From Streptomyces sclerotialus (GTDB lineage Bacteria > Actinomycetota > Actinomycetes > Streptomycetales > Streptomycetaceae): a stretch of DNA of 64,000 nt. Below the pieces are notes generated by a model. It was not told the origin of the DNA and ran no database searches. It saw nothing but the letters and a program-made list of their open reading frames with translations. Of this stretch, positions 22,751 through 31,641 are shown piece after piece. The position numbers and the translations under genes are program-made. Numbering within the stretch: position 1 is the first letter of the stretch; every line of letters begins with the position of its first letter. The stretch covers positions 186,001-250,000 of the forward strand of contig JODX01000004.1 of the NCBI GenBank assembly GCA_000719105.1, in the 5' to 3' direction.

Positions 22751-23845
22751 GTGGCGGGAGCCATCACGAACGACCGTCCGCCCGCCGCCGAGGAGCGGCA
22801 GGGCAGGCCGTTGATCGTCACGGAGGACGCGGAACTGCTGGACGACCTGCTGCGCCTGTGCGCGGCCGCGGGCGCCAGACCCGAGGTCCACCACGGCGGC
22901 CCACAGGGCAGGAACAGCTGGGAGTCGGCACCGCTCGTCCTCGTCGGCGACGACGCCTCCCGGCGCGTCCGCGGGGCCGCGCGCCGAAGGGGAGTGGTGC
23001 TGGTCGGCCGGGACCAGGACGACTCCGGCATCTGGCGACGGGCCGTGGAGATCGGCGCGGACCATGTGCTGGTGCTGCCGGACGGCGAACAGTGGCTGGT
23101 CGACCGCATCGCCGATGTGGCCGAGGGGGTGGGCAGCCCGGCCCTGACGGTCGGCGTGATCGGCGGCCGGGGCGGTGCGGGCGCCTCCACACTGGCCTGC
23201 GCGCTGGCCGTCGCATCCGCACGGCAGGGACGGCGCACCCTCCTCGTGGACGCCGACCCGCTCGGTGGCGGGCTCGACGTCCTCCTGGGTGGCGAGGCGG
23301 CCGAGGGGCTGCGCTGGCCCGACTTCGCGGCCTCACGCGGCCGGGTCGGTGGGGGTGCCCTGGAGGAGTCACTGCCCGAGCTGCACGCGCTGAGGGTCCT
23401 CAGCTGGGACCGCGGTGACGCGGTCGCCGTTCCGCCACAGGCCGTACGGGCGGTCCTCGCCGCCGCGCGGCGCCGGGGCGGAGCGGTGGTCGTCGACCTG
23501 CCGCGCCGCATCGACGAAGGCGTCACCGAGACGCTCGCCCAGATCGACGTGGGGTTGCTGGTGGTCCCCGCCGAACTGCGTGCCGTCGCGGCGGCCGGTC
23601 GTGTGGCCGCGGCGTTCGGGATGGTCCTGCGTGATCTGCGGGTGGCGGTGCGCGGTCCGTACGCACCCGGCCTGGACGACCACGAGGTGGCCCGGCTGCT
23701 CGGGCTGCCGCTGGTCGGTGAGGTGCCTGCCGAAACGGGGTTGCTGGACGCGGGCACTCCTCCCGGGAGCGCCGCGCGCGGGGCGCTCGCCCGGTTCTGC
23801 GCAGGCTTCTGGGAACGGGCGCTGACGGGGGTCGAGGCCGCGTGA
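22751..23845 (+). CDS. ssd: Septum site-determining protein Ssd (CpaE-like)
   Basis: A 364-aa protein of the helicase/secretion-neighbourhood CpaE-like family. Residues 1-130 form a receiver-like domain, and residues 135-350 a MinD/ParA-type ATPase whose Walker A is GVIGGRGGAGASTLA. The usual signature Lys residues are replaced by Arg and Ala, which marks the Ssd branch. VVVDLPRRID is the Walker B region. In mycobacteria and streptomycetes Ssd influences division and may place Tad machinery; CpaE localises Tad pili. The start is GTG 22751 behind AAGGGGG. It overlaps tadA by GTGA, beginning a tightly packed operon. Confidence 0.88.
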   Translation: MAGAITNDRPPAAEERQGRPLIVTEDAELLDDLLRLCAAAGARPEVHHGGPQGRNSWESAPLVLVGDDASRRVRGAARRRGVVLVGRDQDDSGIWRRAVEIGADHVLVLPDGEQWLVDRIADVAEGVGSPALTVGVIGGRGGAGASTLACALAVASARQGRRTLLVDADPLGGGLDVLLGGEAAEGLRWPDFAASRGRVGGGALEESLPELHALRVLSWDRGDAVAVPPQAVRAVLAAARRRGGAVVVDLPRRIDEGVTETLAQIDVGLLVVPAELRAVAAAGRVAAAFGMVLRDLRVAVRGPYAPGLDDHEVARLLGLPLVGEVPAETGLLDAGTPPGSAARGALARFCAGFWERALTGVEAA

Positions 23846-25083
23846 ACGGCACCTGGGACACGACGGCGGAGGCCGGCCACGGTCTCCTGGACGACGTACG
23901 GCAGTGGCTCGCCGAAAGCGGGTCCGAACCGACGCCCGCGCGCGTGGCGCAGGCACTCAGGGACCGGGGCCGGGTGCTCGGGGACGCCGAAGTGCTCGGT
24001 GCGGCCGAGCGGCTGCGCTCCGAGCTGATCGGCAGCGGGCCGCTGGAACCGCTTCTCGCCGACCCGTCCGTCACCGACGTCCTGGTGCCCGCGCCCGACC
24101 GGGTATGGGTGGACCGGGGCGGCGGCCTGGAGCTGACCGGGATCACCTTCCCGGACGCGGCGGCCGTACGGCGACTCGCGCAGCGGCTGGCCGCGGTGGC
24201 CGGACGGCGGCTCGACGACGCCCGGCCATGGGTCGACGCACGGCTCCCGGACGGCACGCGCCTGCATGCGGTGCTGCCGCCGGTGGCCGTGGACTCCACG
24301 TGCCTGTCCCTGCGCGTGGTGCGGCCGAAGGCGTTCACCGTGGAGGAACTGGTGGCGGCGGGGACGGTGCCGCCGGGCGGGGAGCGCATCCTGCGGGCGC
24401 TGATCGCCTCCCGCTCGTCCTACGTGATCAGCGGAGGCACCGGGACGGGCAAGACGACGCTGCTGAGCGCGTTGCTCGGCCTGGTCGACCCAGGGGAGCG
24501 GATCGTGCTGGCCGAGGACTCGGCGGAGCTGCGGCCCGACCACCCGCATGTCGTGCGGCTGGAGGGCAGACCCGCCAACCAGGAGGGAGCCGGACTCGTC
24601 GAGCTGCCGGACCTGGTGCGGCAGGCACTGCGGATGCGGCCCGACCGGCTGGTCGTGGGGGAGGTACGGGGTCCCGAGGTGGTGTCCCTGCTGGCCGCCC
24701 TGAACACAGGTCACGAAGGCGGTTGCGGCACGCTGCACGCCAACGCCGCGGCACAGGTGCCCGCCCGTCTGGAGGCGCTCGGCACCGCGGCCGGGCTCGA
24801 CCGGGCCGCTCTGCACAGCCAGTTGGCGGCGGCCCTGTCGGTCATCCTCCACCTCGTGCGGGACCGGGACGGGCGGCGCCGGATCGCCGAGGTGCACGTG
24901 CTGGAGCGGGATCCGTCGGGGCTGGTGGTGACGGTGCCCGCGCTGCGCTGGGGCGCGGAGGGGTTCGTGTACGAGCGGGGGTGGGAGCGGCTGCTCGGGC
25001 TGCTCCGGGCCCGGGACGGAAGCGGGGTGCCGCTCGGGGATGCGGTGCCGGAAGGAGGCGGCGGCTGTGACGGGAGCGGGTGA
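23842..25083 (+). CDS. tadA: Tad secretion ATPase TadA/CpaF
   Basis: A 413-aa hexameric secretion ATPase that powers assembly of Flp-type pili. The N-terminal domain (GPLEPLLADPSVTDVLV) is typical of CpaF. Walker A is GGTGTGKTTLLSALLG near residue 200, the Asp box is VLAEDSAELRPDHPH, Walker B is RPDRLVVGEVRGPE and the His box is HEGGCGTLHAN. All catalytic elements are present. Coupled to ssd by GTGA and overlapping tadB by 17 bp. Confidence 0.94.
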   Translation: MNGTWDTTAEAGHGLLDDVRQWLAESGSEPTPARVAQALRDRGRVLGDAEVLGAAERLRSELIGSGPLEPLLADPSVTDVLVPAPDRVWVDRGGGLELTGITFPDAAAVRRLAQRLAAVAGRRLDDARPWVDARLPDGTRLHAVLPPVAVDSTCLSLRVVRPKAFTVEELVAAGTVPPGGERILRALIASRSSYVISGGTGTGKTTLLSALLGLVDPGERIVLAEDSAELRPDHPHVVRLEGRPANQEGAGLVELPDLVRQALRMRPDRLVVGEVRGPEVVSLLAALNTGHEGGCGTLHANAAAQVPARLEALGTAAGLDRAALHSQLAAALSVILHLVRDRDGRRRIAEVHVLERDPSGLVVTVPALRWGAEGFVYERGWERLLGLLRARDGSGVPLGDAVPEGGGGCDGSG

Positions 25084-25918
25084 GCTGTCGGACGGGGTGG
25101 CCGTGGCCTGTGCCGGGGTGGCGGCCTGGCTGCTGGGCGGGCCGGGTACCGGCGCGCGGCGGGTGCGGCTGCTGCTCGCCGGCGGCGGTTCGCCGGGGCC
25201 GCCGCTGTGGGAGAGAACGGCCGTACGGGTGCGGGGGCTGGGCGGCGAGTGGTGGGCCGTGGTCGCCGGGGCGGTGGTCGCCGTGCTGGGGGAGTCACCG
25301 CTGCCGGTCCTCGCCGGGGTGCTCGCCGTCCCGGTGCTGCGGCGCGTCCGGCGGTCCCGGGAGGCGCGGCAGGCACGGGAGCGGCGGGGCGACGCCGTCA
25401 TCGCGCTCTGCGGGGCGCTCGCCGGGGAGGTGCGCGCGGGGCGGCAACCGGGCGAGGCGCTGCTGCGGGCGGCGCGGGACTCGGGCGGGCTCGGCGGGGC
25501 GCAGGCGGCCGTGGTGGCGGCGGCACGGTTCGGCGGGGACGTACCGGGAGCGCTCGCGGACACGGCACGGCAGCCGGGCGCCGAGGGCCTGCTGGGGCTC
25601 GCCGCCTGCTGGCGGGTGGCCGTGGACCGCGGTGCGGGCCTCGCCGCGGGCCTCGACCGACTGGAGGGCGCCCTGCGCGCGGAGCGGGATCAGCGCGCCG
25701 ATCTGCGCGCCCAGCTGGCGGGGGCCCGCTCCACGGCGGTGATGCTCGCCGGGCTGCCGGTGCTCGGTCTGCTGCTGGGCACCGCGCTCGGGGCCGACCC
25801 GCTGCACGTGGTGCTGCACAGCGCGGCGGGGCTGGGCTGTCTGCTGGCAGGCGGGGTGCTGGAAGGCGTCGGTCTGTGGTGGGCGCTGCGGATCGTACGA
25901 GGGGCGGAGACGGCATGA
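25067..25918 (+). CDS. tadB: Tad inner-membrane platform protein TadB-like
   Basis: A 283-aa membrane protein with the T2SSF fold: two N-terminal helices, a cytoplasmic helical bundle (RRGDAVIALCGALAGEVRAGRQPGEALLRAA) and two C-terminal helices. TadB and TadC form the platform that TadA acts on. I chose GTG 25067 (VTGAGELSDG), preceded by GGAGG, although the frame is open to 25040. It overlaps tadA by 17 bp and tadC by ATGA. Confidence 0.88.
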   Translation: MTGAGELSDGVAVACAGVAAWLLGGPGTGARRVRLLLAGGGSPGPPLWERTAVRVRGLGGEWWAVVAGAVVAVLGESPLPVLAGVLAVPVLRRVRRSREARQARERRGDAVIALCGALAGEVRAGRQPGEALLRAARDSGGLGGAQAAVVAAARFGGDVPGALADTARQPGAEGLLGLAACWRVAVDRGAGLAAGLDRLEGALRAERDQRADLRAQLAGARSTAVMLAGLPVLGLLLGTALGADPLHVVLHSAAGLGCLLAGGVLEGVGLWWALRIVRGAETA

Positions 25919-26721
25919 GCGCGGAAGTTGTCCACAGGCTGGGGGTGTTCCTGTGCGTGGCCGCGGGCCTGTGGTGGTCGGCGCGGTCGGTCGCTGCCGA
26001 GCGGCGTGAGCGGAGGCTGCGCGGTCGGCTGGGCGCGGTGCTGCTTCTGGAGGCCGCTCCGTCGGGCCGGCGCCTCGCGGCGCGGGCCACGCTCCGGGCG
26101 TGGCTGCCGGTGGCGGGCGCGGTGTGCGCCGGATGGGCGCTGGTCGGGGGTGTCGGCGGGCTGCTGGTGGGAGCGGTGGCCGGGATCGGGCTCCGGTGGT
26201 GGCCGCGGCGACGGGCCAGCCGACCGGGACGGGGGCCGCACGATCCGTCCCCGGGGTCGCCGGAAGCGGGCCGAGTGGCGCGGCAGCTCCCGCTCGCCGC
26301 GGATCTGCTGGCGGCCTGCGTCACTGCCGGGGCGAGCCCGGCCGGGGCCGCGCGGGCCGTCGGTGAGGCCCTGGCCGGTCCGGTCGGCGAGCGGTTGTCC
26401 CGGGGCGCGGCGCGGATACGGCTCGGGGACGAGCCGGCGGAGGCGTGGCGGGCACTGGGCGCGCTGCCCGGTGCCGACCGGTTGGCCCGCCTGCTGGAGC
26501 GGGCCGGCGAGTCGGGCGTACCGGCCGCCGACCCGGTCGCCCGGATCGCCGACGAGGCCCGCGCCGACTGGAGACGCGCCGCGACCGAACGGGCCCGCAG
26601 GGCCGCCGTGATGGTGACCGTGCCGGTGGGGCTGTGCTTTCTGCCCGCGTTCATCTCGGTCGGGGTGCTGCCCGTGGTGATCGGGCTCGCGGGCGGGCTT
26701 CTGGAAAGTGGCGGGCGATGA
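25915..26721 (+). CDS. tadC: Tad inner-membrane platform protein TadC-like
   Basis: A 268-aa paralogue of the preceding platform protein with the T2SSF layout: N-terminal helices, RQLPLAADLLAACVTAGASPAGAARAVGEAL as the conserved cytoplasmic core, and a C-terminal hydrophobic pair (AVMVTVPVGLCFLPAFISVGVLPVVIGL). It starts in the ATGA overlap with tadB. The gap of 91 nt to the pilin gene is the largest in the operon and may contain an internal promoter or processing site. Confidence 0.88.
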   Translation: MSAEVVHRLGVFLCVAAGLWWSARSVAAERRERRLRGRLGAVLLLEAAPSGRRLAARATLRAWLPVAGAVCAGWALVGGVGGLLVGAVAGIGLRWWPRRRASRPGRGPHDPSPGSPEAGRVARQLPLAADLLAACVTAGASPAGAARAVGEALAGPVGERLSRGAARIRLGDEPAEAWRALGALPGADRLARLLERAGESGVPAADPVARIADEARADWRRAATERARRAAVMVTVPVGLCFLPAFISVGVLPVVIGLAGGLLESGGR

Positions 26722-26812
26722 CGGACGGGGAGCGGCGATGACGGGTTGAACGGCGACCACAGCACATCGAAAGCACATCGGACGAAGAGCACGGGACCTC
26801 ACGGGGGTTGGA

Positions 26813-27052
26813 ATGCGACAGACGGTACGGGCCGCGGTGGAGGCGGTACGAGGACGGACGGGCGCCCTGGTGCGCAGGGCACGTCGGGCGCACACGGCGC
26901 GGAGGGACGCGGGAATGGTCACCTCCGAGTACGCCATGGGTGTGATCGCTGCGGTGGCCTTCGCCGCGGTCCTCTACAAGGTGGTGACCGGCGGACAGGT
27001 TCAGGCGGCATTGCAGGACATCGTGCAGCGGGCCCTCGATGGCGGGGTCTGA
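26813..27052 (+). CDS. Flp-like pilin (DUF4244)
   Basis: A 79-aa prepilin. After a 34-residue basic leader comes G34-MVTSEY, matching the Flp cleavage motif G/xxxxEY with Glu at +5 and Tyr at +6. A hydrophobic helix (AMGVIAAVAFAAVLYKVVTG) and a short tail follow. Cleavage by a prepilin peptidase would give a mature pilin of 45 residues, among the shortest possible. No prepilin peptidase gene lies in the window, so it must be elsewhere. The leader is longer and more basic than in Gram-negative Flp pilins. The 3' end overlaps tadE by 14 bp. Confidence 0.88.
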   Translation: MRQTVRAAVEAVRGRTGALVRRARRAHTARRDAGMVTSEYAMGVIAAVAFAAVLYKVVTGGQVQAALQDIVQRALDGGV

Positions 27053-27449
27053 TGCGGCGCTCCCCGGCCGCAGCGGGAGGACGGGGACGCGGTGGGCGCC
27101 GCGAGGGGATCAGGGGTTCGTGACGGCCGAGGCCGCCATGGTGCTGCCCGTGCTGGTGCTGTTCGCCATGGCGCTGGTGTGGGCGCTGCTCGCCGCGTGC
27201 GCGCAGATCCAGTGCGTCGACGCGGCGCGGGTCGGCGCCCGGGCCGCGGCGCGGCAGGACCCGCCGGCCGCGGTGGTGGTGGCGGCCCGGCGGGCGGCGC
27301 CGGACGGGGCGAGGGTCAGTGTGAGCCGGGAAGGCGACCTCGTGCGCGTGGCGGTCGTGGCGCGACCGCCGGGGTCCGGAGGCCTGGGCATCGACCTGAG
27401 CCACGAGGCCGTGGCCCTGGCGGAGGAGACCGTGGGGGTGAACGGGTGA
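27039..27449 (+). CDS. tadE: TadE-like pseudopilin
   Basis: A 136-aa protein with a 26-residue leader ending in G26-FVTAE, where Glu is again at +5, followed by a long hydrophobic helix (AAMVLPVLVLFAMALVWALLAAC) and a soluble domain with the TadE-typical CVDAARVGARAAARQ. TadE-class pseudopilins help start or stabilise the fibre. The start ATG 27039 lies inside the end of the pilin gene, and the stop is in a GTGA overlap with the next gene. Confidence 0.87.
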   Translation: MAGSDAALPGRSGRTGTRWAPRGDQGFVTAEAAMVLPVLVLFAMALVWALLAACAQIQCVDAARVGARAAARQDPPAAVVVAARRAAPDGARVSVSREGDLVRVAVVARPPGSGGLGIDLSHEAVALAEETVGVNG

Positions 27450-27853
27450 GGGCGGTGAGCCGGGCCGGCGGCCGGGGAGAGGACAGGGGATCCGCCACCG
27501 TCTGGGTCGTGGGTGCCGTGGCCCTGCTGTGCGTCGTTTTCGGTGCCGTACTGGCCGTCGGCCAGGCCGTCGTGGTCCGTCACCGCGCCGCCGGGGCCGC
27601 CGACCTCGCGGCGCTCGCCGCCGCCGATCACTGGTCGGAGGGCACGGACCCGGCCTGCGCCACGGCGGGCCGGATCGCCCGGGCCCAGGGCGCCCGGCTC
27701 GTGCGGTGCGTGATCGAGGGAGACACGTCCGACGTGACGGCGGCATCGGGCAGGGGACCGTTCACCACGGAGGTCAGATCACGAGCGGGGCCCGTCGGCA
27801 GCGTGGACCAGGTCGCCCCGGCCGGAGCCCCGGACCCCGGCGGGGCTCCGTAA
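27446..27853 (+). CDS. Helicase/secretion-neighbourhood TadE-like protein
   Basis: A 135-aa protein like M. tuberculosis Rv3654c. A leader ends at G15-SATVW followed by a hydrophobic segment (VVGAVALLCVVFGAVLAVGQAVVV) and a small domain with AAGAADLAALAAADHW. Trp replaces Glu at +5, so if it is cleaved it may not join the fibre through the usual salt bridge. It starts at GTG in the GTGA overlap and closes the Tad operon, 43 nt from the convergent helicase. The name refers to its constant association with that helicase. Confidence 0.85.
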   Translation: MRAVSRAGGRGEDRGSATVWVVGAVALLCVVFGAVLAVGQAVVVRHRAAGAADLAALAAADHWSEGTDPACATAGRIARAQGARLVRCVIEGDTSDVTAASGRGPFTTEVRSRAGPVGSVDQVAPAGAPDPGGAP

Positions 27854-27895
27854 CCAGCTGGACCCGCCGGTGCGCCCCCCGTTCGGCCCTCCGCT

Positions 27896-30274
27896 TCAGC
27901 CCTCCGCGTCCCGCGCCCCCTGCAACAGCTCCCTGAGCAGCCGTACGGCTCCCCGTTTGTGCAGGGGTTCGTTCCCGTTGCCGCACTTGGGGGACTGGAT
28001 GCAGGAGGGGCAGCCGGCCTCGCACTCGCAGGACGCGATGGCCTGGAGGGTGGCGGTGAGCCACTCGCGGGCGGTGTGGAAGGCGCGCTCGGCGAAGCCC
28101 GCGCCGCCGGGGTGGCCGTCGTAGACGAACACCGTCGGCAGCAGCGTGTCGGGATGGAGCGGGATCGAGACGCCGCCGATGTCCCAGCGGTCGCAGGTGG
28201 CGAAGAGGGGCAGCATGCCGATGGACGCGTGCTCGGCGGCGTGGAGGGCGCCGCCGAGGATCTCCGGGTTGACCCGTGCCGCGTCCAGCTGGTCCTCGGT
28301 GACCGTCCACCACACGGCACGGGTGCGCAGCGTACGAGGCGGGAGGTCGAGTTTCGTCTCGCCGAGCACCTCGCCGGTGATCAGCTTGCGACGCAGGAAG
28401 GAGACGACCTGGTTGGTGACCTCGACGGAGCCGTAGCACAGTCGGCCCTCGCCCCAGGGGACCTCGACGTCCGTCTCCAGGACGGAGATGGCGGTCGTGT
28501 CGCGGGCGACCGTCGAGTACGGCGGGTCGGCCTGTTCGACCAGGGCGACGGAGTCCTCCAGGTCCAGTTCGCGCACCAGGTACGTACGGCCCTGGTGCAG
28601 GTGGACCGCGCCCTCGTGGACGGAGGTGTGCGCGGAGTTCGCGTCGACCGTGCCCAGCAGCCGGCCCGTGCCCGCCTCCACGACCTGTACGGGGCGTCCG
28701 CCCTCGCCGCGGATGTCGGCGAGGTCGGCGGCCCGTTCGCGGCGTGTCCAGTGCCAGGCCTTCGTACGGCGCCGGAGCAGCTTCGCGGCCTCCAGTTGCG
28801 GCAGCAGCTCCTTCGTGGATGGGCCGAACAGAGGCAGATCGTCGTCCGTCAGGGGGAGTTCGGCGGCGGCCGCGCACAGGTGCGGGGCGAGGACGTACGG
28901 GTTGTCCGGGTCGAGGACCGTCGACTCGACCGGCTGGTCGAACAAAGCCTCCGGATGGTGCACGAGGAAGGTGTCCAGCGGATCGTCCCGGGCCACCAGG
29001 ACGGCCAGCGCGCCCTGCCCCGAACGGCCGGCCCGGCCCGCCTGCTGCCACAGGGACGCCCGGGTGCCCGGGTAACCGGCGATCAGCACGGCGTCCAGGC
29101 CGGAGACGTCGACGCCGAGTTCCAGGGCGGTGGTGGCGGCGAGACCGAGGAGTTCGCCGGAGTGCAGGGCGCGCTCCAGGGCGCGGCGTTCCTCCGGGAG
29201 GTAGCCGCCGCGGTAGGCGGCGACACGCCGGGCGAGCGAGCGGTCCACCTCGGCGAGGCGCTCCTGGGTGATCACCGAGATCAGCTCGGCGCCGCGCCGG
29301 GACCGTACGAAGGCGACGGAGCGGACGCCCTGGACGACCAGGTCGGTCAGCAGATCGGCCGTCTCCGCGGTGGCCGTCCGCCGCACCGGGGCGCCCTTCT
29401 CCCCGTGCAGCTCCGTGAGCGGGGGCTCCCAGAGGGCGAACACGAGGTCCCCGCGCGGGGAGGAGTCGTCCGCGACCTCCTTGACGGGCAGGCCGGTGAG
29501 CCGGGACGCGGCGACCGCGGGGTCGGCGGCGGTCGCCGAGGCCAGCAGGAAGACCGGTGAGGAGCCGTAGCGGGCGCACAGCCTGCGCAGTCGGCGCAGC
29601 ACCTGGGCGACGTGCGAGCCGAACACGCCGCGGTAGGTGTGGCACTCGTCGATGATCACGTAGCGCAGGGCGCGCAGGAAGGAGGACCAGCGCGGGTGCG
29701 AGGGGAGGATCCCGCGGTGGAGCATGTCGGGGTTGGTGAGGACGTAGTTGGCGTACTGGCGGATCCACTCGCGTTCCTCGACGGGGGTGTCGCCGTCGTA
29801 CACGGCCGCGCGGACCGCGGTGCCCAGAGGTTGTGAAAGTTCCTTCACCGAACGGCACTGGTCCGCCGCGAGCGCCTTGGTCGGGGCCAGGTACAGGGCG
29901 GTGGCGCCACGTCCGTTGGGCGCCTCGGAACCGTCCAGGAGGCACGACAGGGCCGGTACGAGGTAGGCGAGGGACTTGCCGGACGCCGTGCCCGTGGCCA
30001 CGACCACCGAATCGCCGTCCAGCGCGTGCTCGGCGGCGTGCGCCTGGTGGGCCCAGGGATGTTCGATGCCCGCCCGTCGCACGGCCGCGACGACCTCCGG
30101 GCGAATCCGGTCAGGCCAGACGGCATGCCGACCCTCCCGCGGGGGCAAGTGCTCCGTATGAGTGATGCGCGACGCCCGGTCCGGTCCGGAGGTGAGCCGG
30201 TCCAGAACCGTACCGGGTGCGGGGCGGGAGGCTGTGTCCGTCGGGGATCGATCGGATCGGTGATTCTTGGCCAT
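27896..30274 (-). CDS. DECH-box helicase, MrfA/YprA-like with C-terminal Cys cluster
   Basis: A superfamily 2 helicase of about 790 aa. Walker A is ATGTASGKSLAY, motif II is IIDECHTYRG, motif III LLASATAAD, and the C-terminal RecA domain ends in QQAGRAGRSGQGALAVLVA. Beyond it a DUF1998-like domain carries CECEAGCPSCIQSPKC, the four-Cys metal site of MrfA, which repairs mitomycin-type DNA damage in Bacillus. The start is uncertain: ATG 30274 (MAKNHRSDRS) or 30355 (adds 27 residues); neither has a ribosome site. The family name helicase/secretion neighbourhood comes from its conserved place beside the Tad genes, convergent here. Confidence 0.9.
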   Translation of the reverse strand: MAKNHRSDRSPTDTASRPAPGTVLDRLTSGPDRASRITHTEHLPPREGRHAVWPDRIRPEVVAAVRRAGIEHPWAHQAHAAEHALDGDSVVVATGTASGKSLAYLVPALSCLLDGSEAPNGRGATALYLAPTKALAADQCRSVKELSQPLGTAVRAAVYDGDTPVEEREWIRQYANYVLTNPDMLHRGILPSHPRWSSFLRALRYVIIDECHTYRGVFGSHVAQVLRRLRRLCARYGSSPVFLLASATAADPAVAASRLTGLPVKEVADDSSPRGDLVFALWEPPLTELHGEKGAPVRRTATAETADLLTDLVVQGVRSVAFVRSRRGAELISVITQERLAEVDRSLARRVAAYRGGYLPEERRALERALHSGELLGLAATTALELGVDVSGLDAVLIAGYPGTRASLWQQAGRAGRSGQGALAVLVARDDPLDTFLVHHPEALFDQPVESTVLDPDNPYVLAPHLCAAAAELPLTDDDLPLFGPSTKELLPQLEAAKLLRRRTKAWHWTRRERAADLADIRGEGGRPVQVVEAGTGRLLGTVDANSAHTSVHEGAVHLHQGRTYLVRELDLEDSVALVEQADPPYSTVARDTTAISVLETDVEVPWGEGRLCYGSVEVTNQVVSFLRRKLITGEVLGETKLDLPPRTLRTRAVWWTVTEDQLDAARVNPEILGGALHAAEHASIGMLPLFATCDRWDIGGVSIPLHPDTLLPTVFVYDGHPGGAGFAERAFHTAREWLTATLQAIASCECEAGCPSCIQSPKCGNGNEPLHKRGAVRLLRELLQGARDAEG

Positions 30275-30435
30275 CGGCACCGAGTGTGTCACTGGCGTGA
30301 CGGACAATGGTCCCAAGGCGTCGTGCACGCCTGCTGGTAAGTGATTGAATGCCATCGCGGCTGGCGAACCGTCCTGGGGTTGAAGCCGAGGTGTCCCGAG
30401 GGACGACCGCTCGATAGCAAGGTGCTGGAGGATCC

Positions 30436-30777
30436 GTGGACCTGTCCCTGTCGACCCGTACCGTCGGCGATCGTACGGTCGTCGAGGTCGGTGGCGAAAT
30501 CGACGTATATACCGCGCCCAAGCTGCGCGAGCAGCTGGTCGAGCTGGTGAACGACGGGAGTTTCCACCTCGTCGTCGACATGGAGGGCGTGGACTTCCTC
30601 GACTCCACCGGGCTCGGCGTGCTGGTGGGCGGCTTGAAGCGGGTACGGGCCCATGAGGGCTCGCTGCGCCTGGTGTGCAATCAGGAGCGCATTCTGAAGA
30701 TCTTCCGCATCACCGGTCTCACCAAGGTGTTCCCGATCCACACCTCGGTCGAGGAAGCGGTGGCGGCCACCGACTGA
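30436..30777 (+). CDS. bldG: Anti-sigma factor antagonist BldG
   Basis: A 113-aa STAS-domain protein of the SpoIIAA class. [14 protein letters not shown] contains Ser57, the residue phosphorylated in S. coelicolor BldG; the sequence is complete over the family length. BldG releases sigma factors (for example SigH) by binding their anti-sigma factors and is required for aerial hyphae and antibiotic production. It starts with GTG after GGAGG (position 30428). The next gene, an anti-sigma-like ATPase, is 109 nt downstream and probably co-transcribed. Confidence 0.96.
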
Positions 30778-30886
30778 TCCGTCCCCGGGCCGCGTGCCCG
30801 TGACGGCACAGACGACAGGAGGGGGACCGGGCAGCTCACAGCGGCCCGGCCCTCCGACAGCACGCCCGTAGTTCCGAGGGGGATGC

Positions 30887-31321
30887 ATGGCCACCGTCGA
30901 ACTCCGCTTCAGCGCGGTCCCAGGACATGTCAGGACCGCCCGTCTGGTGGCCGCCTCCGTCGCACGCAAGGCTGGGGTGGACGAGGCCGTCCTCGACGAG
31001 GTGCGGCTCGCCGTCGGCGAGGCGTGCACCCGGGCTGTCGGGCTGCATCAGAACAGCGGCGTCTCGGCGCCGGTGCGGGTCTCGCTGATCGAGGAGGAGA
31101 AGCAGTTCTCCATCGAGGTCGGCGACGAGGCGCCCCGTGCGGTTCCCGGCGACAGGACGCACGGCGCCCATGACGACGCGGACGTGGAGGCCGAGGAGGA
31201 CGAGATGGGCCTCGCGGTCATCAGCGGACTCGTCGACGATGTGGAGGTCTCCGCCGATGAGCACGGCGGCCTCATCCGTATGAGCTGGCCGACCACGCCG
31301 CCGCCGACGGTACTTCCTTGA
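30887..31321 (+). CDS. Anti-sigma factor-like HATPase next to bldG
   Basis: A 144-aa GHKL ATPase of the RsbW/SpoIIAB type. VRLAVGEACTRAVGLHQ is the N-box helix (with Glu and an unusual Arg where Asn is common), FSIEVGDEAP the G1 region, and MGLAVISGLVDDVEV the G2 box. A 15-residue acidic insertion (DDADVEAEEDE) separates them. In S. coelicolor the equivalent gene follows bldG and its product binds BldG. The weakened N box suggests poor ATP hydrolysis. It shares the bldG transcript and the hairpin at 31608. Confidence 0.9.
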   Translation: MATVELRFSAVPGHVRTARLVAASVARKAGVDEAVLDEVRLAVGEACTRAVGLHQNSGVSAPVRVSLIEEEKQFSIEVGDEAPRAVPGDRTHGAHDDADVEAEEDEMGLAVISGLVDDVEVSADEHGGLIRMSWPTTPPPTVLP

Positions 31322-31338
31322 CGTCCGTGTCGACGGTA

Positions 31339-31398
31339 CCTCGCCGTTCGTCCACAACCTTGACGACGCCTCGCCGCTGGTCCACGACCTTGACGGCG
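31339..31398. repeat. Two tandem 30-bp repeats with GTCCAC and CTTGAC elements
   Basis: Units 31339-31368 and 31369-31398 share CCTCGCCG..GGTCCAC..CCTTGACG-type sequence. A third degenerate copy follows (GTCCACGGCTCCTTGAC, 31410-31426). GTCCAC recurs at 30-31-bp intervals. Confidence 0.75.
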
Positions 31399-31607
31399 AT
31401 CGGTTCTCTGTCCACGGCTCCTTGACAGTGGCCGCCCTTCTGACCACGGCGCGCCGACGACGGCGACACCTTTGAACGGTCGGCTGCGGCCGGTCGGCCG
31501 TGATGCCCGCTCGGCCATGCCCCACCGCCGTACGGCATTTCACGGAGGCCGTGGCTTCGCCCTTCCAAGGGTGTACACCAATGCCCGGCGCCGGCGGATC
31601 TTCCTTC

Positions 31608-31641
31608 GAGGGCCCTGCTGAGCCTGCTGAGCAGGGCCCTC
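31608..31641 (+). terminator. Terminator of the bldG operon
   Basis: GAGGGCCCTGCT and its exact complement (12 bp) with a 10-nt loop, followed by TGTCCCTTCT. Confidence 0.8.
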
